Shown piece by piece: positions 55,861 through 64,000 of a DNA stretch of 64,000 nucleotides. Source of the stretch: Oreohelix idahoensis (lineage: Eukaryota > Mollusca > Gastropoda > Stylommatophora > Oreohelicidae); NCBI GenBank assembly GCA_024509875.1, contig JAMPIV010019865.1, forward strand, positions 44,180 to 108,179, read 5' to 3'. Each line of letters opens with the position of its first letter. Position 1 is the stretch's first letter. Position numbers and translations under genes: made by a program. A model generated the notes under the pieces. The model made no database searches, was not told the DNA's origin, and was given only the letters and a program-made list of their open reading frames with translations.

Positions 55861-57011
55861 GGTGTGAGGGTACCGTTAAAACGTTCCACGAGCCCATTTC
55901 CGGCCGGATGGTAGGGACTTGTGTGGATATGTTTGGCCCTCAAGATCTTAAAGATCTCCTCCATTAACAGGCTACGGAATTGGGATCCATTGTCCGTCAA
56001 AACTTGTTGAGGGAATCCCAACCGTGTAAAAATTTGCACAAGGGCTTCTGCGACATGCTTGGAATTAGTGCATGGTAGCGGTACGGCTTCGGCCCACATA
56101 GTGCAAGTGTCAACTAAGGTCAGGATGAACCTGTTCCTTCTTTTGGTCTTTTCCAGAGGACCAATAATGTCGACAGCAACCCGTTCAAATGGAGTCCCTA
56201 CTATTGGCATTTGCCCCATAGGTACTGGGGGTGTCAAGTGCTTGGGTGCTACCCGTTGGCACTGGGCGCAGGATTTCACGTACCTGACAATGTCAGAGTT
56301 CATTCCTGGCCACCAATAGTGGTTTTTTATTCGCTGAATAGTGGCGTTTTGTCCCATGTGTCCGCTAAAGGGAAGAGAGTGCCCCATTTCTAAGATCTGG
56401 TTTCTGTACTGCGTCGGTACTAGGAGCTGGTTATTCCCCGTGTCCGGGTTGCCCGTTCTACGATACAATACACCATCCTTAGAAAAGATGTCTCCGTTGT
56501 GTCTGGGGTCCTTAGCCATGGGCAGTTTTTTAAAGCAGGGCGCCAGAGTAGGGTCCTTATGTTGCGCCTCCTTCAGTTCATTCGGCAACAAGTTTGGCGC
56601 AGGCTCCCTCTCCTTCTTGGCTTGCCCTCTTGTGGTTACCGCTGCCACAATCGGCTCCTTAGGTCTCCCAATGAACACATATCTACATCCCAGGATAACT
56701 GGGTAGATCGGATCATCCATTATGGCCGCTTTAATAACTCCTCTGACAAAGTCAGAGTGTATTTCTACCAGTGCGATAGGAAGCGTCCTGGGTGCATCAC
56801 TCCTGAAAACTCCACTAAGTTTGACGGTTTCCTCTGTCTCCTGACCGGGTTTGACTAGGTGCCTAGCGACAATACAATCAAAACTTAATCCAGTGTCAAA
56901 AAGACAAGTAGTAGAGGTACCGTTCAAAATTACAGTTCCTCGAGTTGAGGGTCGGTCCCCCTCAGGTTGAGAATCACTGACATTGACTCTACCTTTCGAG
57001 GCTGTATGCAA
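55857..57011 (-). pseudogene. Element C protease and integrase zinc/catalytic domains
   Basis: The minus-strand frame opens before the retropepsin (active site CLFDTGLSFDCIV, then AAIMDDPIYPVILGCRY). It continues in phase into the integrase: an HHCC domain (GHMGQNATIQR, CAQCQRV), Asp in VAVDIIGPL, Asp in LTDNGSQF and Glu in GLVERFNGTL. It stops a few codons later at 55857, where a small indel changes frame into the next segment. Protease and integrase are joined without RT between them, which confirms the unusual order. In A the same joint is broken by an extra T; here it is intact. Confidence 0.93.
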
Positions 57012-57048
57012 ACATCCAATGCGGTTTGCACCGGTTTGTTTGCCCTGA

Positions 57049-58236
57049 TCAGACGTTCCTGGTGTAGGGGTCTTCCCTTTTCCTTGACCTTGGTGGCCGC
57101 GCTGCCAACGTAGGCTTGTTGGGTTGATCAGAATTTTTGTTGGGGGGGTATCGGGTTTTGTAGAATTTCGATTTTTCCTGGGGAGGTTTCTGGGTATTGT
57201 TATCTAGTTGGATATAATGTAGAGAGGAAGTGGAAGAATAGGATGCCTGCTCTAGATTCTGTTTTCGAGATGGCTCATCGGTGGGTTTACGTTTAGTGCT
57301 GGGAAGTTCGGCCATTGCATTGCTATAGCGTTCGGCTTTATTGAGTATGTCTTCAAGCCTGACTGCCCCCTGTTCAGCCAAAAATCTACGAGTTTCATTC
57401 GACAAAGTGGATTTTATCTGCTCCACAAGAACAAGTTCGAGGAGTCCCTCATATGAAAGAGGTAGGTCAGATAATTCAATGCACTTTGTGAGACGTGAAG
57501 AGAACTGTGGAAATGTTTCCGTGCTCTCTTTTCGGCTGTTTCTGAACAACTGCAGAAACTTTCGGGCAGTCATCTCAAACTGCTGTAGTAAGGCCTTTTT
57601 CAACATGTCGTAATCATGTTGATTCGGTCCCAGCTTTGTGTACACGTCATAAGCATTGCCTTTCAGTGACGTTGAAAGTTTGAGCGCCCAGCGGGTACTC
57701 TCTAACCCATAAAGATTCGCGAGTCTCTCGAATTTTTCTAGGTAGCTGTCAATTTTTTCGTTAGGGCTAGGAAAAGATTCTAAAGAAAACGACATAGCAG
57801 TTAATTGGGCAGATTGAGTACTGGAGAGGTCCATTGATTGAGACTGGGGCGAAGACGGCTCTCCGTTAGTTGAAGTAGAGGCGCCCCGACTCTCTAGAGC
57901 CTTAAGCGCCAGTTGATGCTGTCTTTCTTTGTCTCTCTCTCTCTCTCTGCGAGTTTCCATCTCTGCTTCAATTTTCTTCTGTTCCAAAAGACGTTCTTCC
58001 GCTTCTTTCTTATCTGCCCTCTCCTGGGCTTCTCTCCTCTCTGTTCTTTCTTTCTCTTCCTTCCTCTCAGCTTCTGCTCTCTGTTGCTCCGCCTTCCTCT
58101 CAGCTTCGGCTCTCTGTTGCTCCGCATCATATATTTCCAATTCCTGGTTAATAAACGCGTTTGCAGCTTCTGCATCTAATCCTGCCTCTTTCGCTTCCAG
58201 CCTCAAGATGGACCTCATCTTTATCCTCTCTGCCAT
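57049..58236 (-). pseudogene. Element C Gag
   Basis: The frame starts MAERIKMRSILRLEAKEAG and goes into a long Glu/Arg/Gln-rich coiled coil (residues about 35-115, with near-perfect AEQQRAEAERK repeats). A capsid-like helical domain follows (LESFPSPNEKIDSYLEKFER, YDMLKKALLQQFEMTARKF, FLAEQGAVRLEDILNKAERY), the same blocks as in A and B. The C-terminal part is polar and basic and contains no zinc knuckle; the frame has only one Cys. It ends at 57049, about 40 bases before the protease frame opens one phase over. Either a programmed shift or a small mutation separates them. Gag would form the particle. Confidence 0.9.
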
Positions 58237-59021
58237 TGTTAAAGAATAAGATGAAGTATGCTTAGAGAACTAGTAAGAAGAAACGCGAAAGGGAGGAACT
58301 CTGAACCGCTACGAGAAAAAAAAAACACAAGTACAAATTTACCTGTGTTACCTCCTACCTGTACTGTGCAAACTTATCGCTGCTATTATCTGGCAATTAA
58401 GGCTCTAAACGCAAGCGACTATGCCACTAAATGGTAAGTTACACTGGAAAAGAATCTACTTTTACTAACAGTAGAGAAAAATTTATATTAAAACAATTTA
58501 AAAGGAAAAAAAAATTTCCCCTAAATTTTAAATCTCTGACAACAAACTCCGTCCCTAAAGTCAATTATTGAGATGAGACGTTGTTAACTTAATTTTTAAA
58601 AATCAGAACAATCCGTCTTTAGCTAAGCTCAACTCTTTTTGACTTCAAAAACCTTAGTGACTGTAAAACAATCACGCAATCCCAGCAACTTTTATAAAGA
58701 AAGAAATATAATTATCTCCGCCAGAGGATAATTAAAATAGCAAATATATTTGTTTATCTGTACTTTCTACTGCTGTGGAGAGAAAACAACCTGTAAATAT
58801 GCTGTGTGGATAACCCAAATACTTAAAGAACGTTTGTCTAGGGGTGTAATTATTTATTTATTTCCCTAATTCACAAAGACAAATCATTCACACTCTACCT
58901 AGTTAGACCCAAACTAAATCAGACTCAAAATATCTTTAACCCGGCTATGCGATTGCCTCAAATGTAGCTCAAGATCCCAGAACCAGCCCACAAATATGTG
59001 TGCATCAAATGTATCTCAAAA
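58237..59021 (-). other. Element C 5' leader
   Basis: About 790 bases lie between primer site and Gag. On the minus strand there are two acceptor-like sites shortly before the start codon: a T-run then CTCGTAG (about 58308), and TTTCTTCTTACTAG (about 58272). Several upstream ATG triplets occur. A leader intron is possible but unproven. Confidence 0.4.
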
Positions 59022-59047
59022 TAATCCCAGACGAGCCGGCCAAATAT
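59022..59047 (-). other. Element C primer-binding site
   Basis: On the minus strand, after the LTR end ACGACA, the sequence reads ATATTTGGCCGGCTCGTCTG then GGATT. GGCTCGTC-GGGAT is like the tRNA-Pro primer site used by many retroelements. It is similar in position to the sites in A and B. Confidence 0.55.
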
Positions 59048-61501
59048 TGTCGTAAATTTATTTTGAGAGAAAAGAGTCGTAGAAATAGTGGTCCGGTTTA
59101 GAGTGGAAAATGATGATGGAAAGCTCAGTGATAGAAATGTAGAGATTTAATAGTTACTTCACAGCGTGCTGGAGGAGAGTAAAGACAGACTTATTTACGA
59201 CAAATCGTGTCTCTCAATCTTCTCTTTCACTCTCCTGGTCAAACAATTATTTGCCAGTTTTCCAGACTCGCATCTGCGCGCTCACCGATTCGGTGTTTTC
59301 AAACACACACACGACGTTGATACAAACTATATTAAACGAATAGGGGAAAAGTTGGGCTTTGGGTATATCCAACACACAGAACTAAATGAGTTTATGTGAT
59401 TTTATTCACTATAACATCAATCACTAAAAATATCAGATATTACATAAATTATCATAAGTACACAAATGCAAATAACAAGTTTGGGAGGGGGTGAAGAAGA
59501 TTGATATCGACTAAGCCCTTCCCGCTCATTAGACAAAGACAAACCCAGTCCAGAGATAGATAATATCAGGAACACGGGTACGTTAACCTAACAGTAAAGT
59601 TAATTACTCTGAAAGAGGTGTTACCAAGTTAGGTATAAGTGATAGAAAAAAAAAAACCTGTTCTTCCCAGCTGTTCTTCCCTTTACTAAGCAAATGGAAA
59701 GGAGGTGGTTTTAAACAGAGTTAACAAATTATCAACTATCCCCACTTAAAGGAACAATGTAGGGTATACAGAAAAGATATATGTTACCAGGTAAGCAAGT
59801 TAACAAAATGGTCACACAAAAGAATTAATTTCCTGTCATTCATACACGCGCTAGCAAAGGCCTTCACTCATCTTGCTCTCACTTACCGATTGTGAAAAAA
59901 TCTTGCACTCCATAGAATAACACAACAGCAGTTACACCTCAACTAAATGTATGAGTGTTTGTTCAAGTTCTAGCCCCAGATTATCGGGTAGGCGGTCAGC
60001 ACATAAAAGGATCCCGTAATTGCTGGAAAATGAATCTGTAGTTGTGTCTCTTTTCTTAATAACAGTTTCTATGGGAGGGCACGGTCTCTGATACCGGGGT
60101 GAGGATGGTGTGGTCTATTTGACTATGCCGCGGATAATAAAATTCTTACGCGTGCTGGTACACTTTATCCGTGAGGTATGGTTTAAGTCCAGTGAGAAAA
60201 CTAGTCACATCACTGTTCAGGAAATTATGAATTATCTCTCTGTGTCAGTAAACTAACAAAGCTCGGGCCAGTGTTCTTCTTCCCGTTACGACTTAAGTTG
60301 TTTGATGGTGCGTTAAATTTGTCTTTGGGTGTGCTTTCTTTGCTATAAGTTAGATAGCGGAATTCCAAACATAGAATCGCCTCAAAGATTAAAAATTTAC
60401 ACAGTCTCAACAAGTTCTGCGTCAGGGGAACTCTACACACTGTTTATGCTTTGCTTTGCTTAGATTGATTTCTTTATTTCTTTCTTAATGCTGGGATCGC
60501 ACAGGTTACGATCACTCTGTATGAAAGAAAAAAAAAAAAGACATGTAATATACCGAAAACAAATAACCTTCTAAAGCGCGATGAATTTCCCGTTAAGCCT
60601 ATTATATATATGCTCGCGTATTTAATTATGTATTTAATAAACACTGCGCGAGTTCTAGTGGTTAAAAACCCACATCTATAAAACTAGGACTTAACTGAAT
60701 TTATTAATTATAAATTCCTTCGCGACTTTAAAAGTTAATTTAAGCATCTATTATCTTTTGAAATAATATAATAGATAGATCATTATATTTAAAACTGGAA
60801 CTATTGAGACGGTTTAATTTAATAGGTTTAAATTAACACAAAATCCCTTTAAATAGAATGACTGAGCTAGACCACTGATCACTTTACACAATATATATTA
60901 CCGCTTTGCACAGAGTTAGAAATCACTGCAAATATATATAAAATCCAGGGGAAAATCTATAACAAGATTTCAATAAAGCTAGTGCTTCTGTAAAGGTCTG
61001 GCCAGCGAGTGATAACGTGTCTAGTTCTACATGGTCTATTTAGCTAAAATGAAATGTAAGTTGAGTGGGACATGATAAACTTGACAACTTATTTGATCTC
61101 ACGAACTTTTGGGGATCTGACCGCCAAATCAAGAGAAAGCCAAATCAAGAGAAAAAGCCGCACCCTGGTCTTCGTATCCGCTCGCTGCTGCCCGTTTCAT
61201 TTTCCCCCGTTCGCTCGGTTCCTCGATTGACACCGAGACGCGAAATTAGCGGCAAGCAACTGCGTCTCGTATCAGGGAAAACTACTGTCTTTGATAGCGC
61301 CGATAGTCTCCCTTAAGATCCCTCGGTCTGTCTCTTTGATCTCGTCGCTGTATCCTACATGAGTCCCGGTGGAATGCGTTCTGGCAAACGAAAAGTTACA
61401 ACAAATGTTCAGGGGTTCTAATGTTATGAAAAGCTAAAGGTCCCTTTAAATCATCCATCATATCAGGGAAAATTCACTAGTCAAACTAGACGTACGTCAC
61501 A
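59048..61501 (-). repeat. Element C 5' LTR (2454 bp)
   Basis: Same sequence as the 3' LTR apart from single substitutions, run-length changes and a 16-base tandem duplication (GCCAAATCAAGAGAAA, about 61129-61155) that explains the extra length. It is the promoter-bearing copy for this minus-strand element. Confidence 0.95.
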
Positions 61502-61506
61502 TCCCT

Positions 61507-61537
61507 ATAAATATTTATATCATCCCACTTTACCACA
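61507..61537 (+). repeat. Solo LTR D, terminal part
   Basis: ATAAATATTTATATCATCCC then ACTTTACCACA, the last 31 bases of the B-type LTR. It is followed by the target duplication CATTG. Confidence 0.9.
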
Positions 61538-61542
61538 CATTG

Positions 61543-62069
61543 TCAAGTTGAAAGATAAGGGTCATTTAAGACACTGACCACCCATAAATGAAACACAGCT
61601 AATAGTCAAGTGATGACAGTTATCATATATATATGTAAATCATTTGTAAACTTACAAATCCATTACATTCCATCTTCCAACATCCATCCTTCAGCACAAG
61701 AGTAGATAGTGTATATACTAAATAAATAATAAGGAAATTGTATTTGAACGACTTGTCAAATTTTATCATTGTTAAGTAAAATATGTTTCCTTGTTTTAAT
61801 ATCACAGTTAGTTACACAGCGGGGGTGGCATTGTATGACTGTCTCCACTCTACCAATTTTTCGAGATCAGCTCATTCACAGCCGTAACTAATTTGTGATA
61901 CCAGTAGTTCTCTCAGACACTGGGACTTCACCATTTTCGGCAGAAATTCTACTTCTGTATTGTCAGTACTATACTGATCCTAGAGCCAATAAAAACCTCA
62001 CGCTACAATCCTTTTGCTCGAGAATTTAATCCATAAATTTCTCCCAGCACCCATTAAAATACAAAAAAA
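61543..62069. other. AT-rich, nothing recognised
   Basis: DNA right of the solo LTR. I see no coding frame, element end or tandem repeat. Confidence 0.4.
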
Positions 62070-62190
62070 CTGTAGGTTCTAGTGTTTTGTTTTTATAGCA
62101 GGCACAATGTAGCAGGTTCTTGTATTCTGTTTTTATAGTAGACACGTATAGTAGGTTTTGTGTTCTGTTTTTATAGTAGACACCTGTTGG
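62070..62190. repeat. Three-copy tandem repeat of about 40 bp
   Basis: GTAGGTTCTAGTGTTTTGTT, TAGCAGGTTCTTGTATTCTG and TAGTAGGTTTTGTGTTCTGT each continue TTTTATAG-AG-CAC. The three units are moderately diverged. Confidence 0.75.
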
Positions 62191-64000
62191 TGTCGTTTTC
62201 ATAGTGATGAATAGAAACGCAAATGGTTACAATGGAATAAATGTCAACAATGTCTTTCAAACGAAAAACCAACAATGTATCTTGAATTGTGTGAACTGGT
62301 CAAGTATTAGCATCACCCGAGTCGTTGATAACTTTACATAGATTTTATTCACCAGGACACGAAGTGGACAAGACGGACATCGTCACAGGCGCAAAGATCA
62401 CACGACAACATATTGATTTATTACTGCTAAAGTTCCTGAAGATTCTCTTCTAGTAAAGACCTCTGTCCATAGACTAAGGATTACAAAACTGTTACCGTAT
62501 AATATCCTTCTCAGTCACGACCGTTGACCTTCTTTCAAGGACGTCTATCATGGTAACGTATACATACTCTGGGGTGGAATCTTCCATATTACATTTGTTA
62601 AAATTCCCAGACGTTCTTCATACATAGCGTTGTACATCATAATTTTCACACAAAGTCATATACGATAATCCTAATAGTAAAGGCTTTCAGTTGGCTAACC
62701 TCTCTTTACATCCAAGCCACGACTTTGGCATTGAAGCATGTACGGCATATAAAACATGTGCGTAAGATAAACAATATAACTTCTTCTGCTCGTAGGAATT
62801 CTCCGTCTACGATTCAAATCTTAAAGGCAAGCGACTCTGTAGATCCATTCTAGGAACATCTTAATTCCCGCTAGACTAGTATTAGAGCGGCCTTTTTTCA
62901 TACAGCATTAAAATAAGAAGTGGGACGATAACTCACATGACATTCCTGATATTGGTTTCGACCTGAAGACCAATACAGATCACTAGAAATAAATGGCTTC
63001 CTTAAAATGCCATTGAATACGAAATATAAAATTACTATCATGGACACAAGACAGTTCCATGTTTCCACTTCAAAACATGACGTCACAAACTACTCAACTA
63101 GGTTACACGTGCGTCCAAAGCAACACTCACTGCTTTGTGCACGTCAGTGCGTGAATCAATCGAACGCTCAAACAATATAACTACATAAAACTGGTGCGTA
63201 CATTTGGCAGGACCGAAGACTACCCCCTTAGGTAATAAATGTACGTAACAGCTCACTTATTACTTCCCCTTAAAAAAATTAATCCCATTAATTTTTTTCG
63301 AACTAATTACTCGAGAGAGGTGAGTCAAAACTACAACAAGATTTATGACATGCATAAAATTATATCATATTAAGAAAAGAATATTGACTTGAAATTAATA
63401 TAACTAAATGACAGTATGCATTAAAGCACACATCCACCATCGACCTACTTTGGAACGATGTGGTAATATTTGAAGTAAAAAGAAGTTGAAAAAATGAAAA
63501 TGAAGAATCAACAAAAAAGATGATAATAAAATTCAACTAAGTTTTCAACAAAATTTGAAACATATGATTTCAAAAATGAAAATGAACAGCAACACTGATG
63601 ATAAGCAATGATAAGAAAATCAAAAGAACAGAAAATTTTTTTAAAATACAACATGCAAAAATGAAGCAATGCATAATTAAACACTTTAAGAAGCAACGCA
63701 CTTACTGATATCTAGCACTAGTAAGTTTGACTAGTTATCTAAAAGTAAAATATCATGTAGTGGGATACGTGACTACACGTATTGCGAGACACTAATAACG
63801 TTAGTAGATGTGTGATTTATAAACAATCAAATTGATTAAATTGAATTAATCTAATTCTAGTACTTAATGACACATAAATAAATAACTAGTAATTTATTCT
63901 AAGTAATTCTAATGTCAGTCATTGTGAATATTCGTTCAGAACTATTTAGAGTCAACAAGAATATGTTCCTAACGCTCCATGCACGAAATAAGTTTACGAA
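62191..64000. other. AT-rich DNA without a recognised gene; one perfect hairpin
   Basis: No frame longer than about 60 codons looks coding. The inverted repeat AAAAAAATTAAT-CCC-ATTAATTTTTTT (63272-63298) forms a 12-base perfect stem. TTTGGCAGGACCGAAGAC at 63203 is reminiscent of a retroelement junction, but no LTR pair is visible within the window. Confidence 0.35.

Larger units (their letters stand above)
51281..61501 (-). mobile_element. Element C: full-length Gmr1-like retrotransposon inserted in solo LTR D
   Basis: Two LTRs (51281-53718 and 59048-61501) enclose a 5.3-kb minus-strand interior encoding gag, protease, integrase, then reverse transcriptase-RNase H. The 5-base duplication TCCCT lies at 51276-51280 and 61502-61506. 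LTRs match nearly throughout. It is the most complete element of the window. Confidence 0.95.

Noticed and set aside
1..64000. CRISPR array, bacterial operon or phage content
   Set aside because: Tandem arrays here are direct minisatellites without unique spacers; gene structure is spliced and all mobile elements are eukaryotic types.

Overview
The window is animal genomic DNA: a spliced host gene embedded in dense, layered transposon debris. There are no operons or prokaryotic signals. The host lineage cannot be fixed from sequence alone; a non-vertebrate animal, possibly a lophotrochozoan such as a mollusc, is my best guess from the gene divergence and the mix of repeats.

0-17.3 kb: the only host gene I recognise lies on the minus strand. 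It is a WASF/WAVE (SCAR) gene, seen as three exons with good splice sites and matching phases: 16906-17216 (5' UTR plus start codon), 4431-4584 and 148-277. The gene runs off the left edge. Together the exons encode about 183 residues, roughly the whole SCAR-homology domain. The introns hold minisatellites (18, 28, 49 and 50 bp units), broken LINEs, SINEs, and an AT-rich tandem array (about 5.65-11.06 kb). Four hAT-type elements have each entered that array at the same TCTAA-containing site of its monomer.

17.3-29.8 kb: 5'-flanking DNA or a 5' intron of that gene, full of repeats. It holds 38-bp and 30-bp minisatellites, a C-rich tract, dispersed repeats, a mosaic LINE, a perfect-TIR hAT MITE, an almost uninterrupted Tigger/pogo transposon inserted inside a SINE-like repeat, and a deleted mariner.

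29.8-61.5 kb: a nest of related Ty3/Gypsy-type retrotransposons with very long LTRs (2.1-2.45 kb). Their pol order is protease-integrase-reverse transcriptase-RNase H, the Copia-like order of the Gmr1 lineage. Element A (from 29770, plus strand) has full coding domains with three small lesions. Its 3' LTR is split by element B (37011-45295, TSD AATGT), which has equal-length LTRs but lacks protease, integrase core and most of RT. A solo LTR of the B family (D, TSD CATTG) is split by element C (51281-61501, minus strand, TSD TCCCT). 28.6-29.8 kb and 46.9-48.9 kb look like pieces of other long LTRs.

61.5-64.0 kb: AT-rich DNA with a short three-copy tandem repeat and a perfect hairpin; I recognise no gene there.

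All calls rest on reading the sequence by eye. No alignments, identities or dates were computed.
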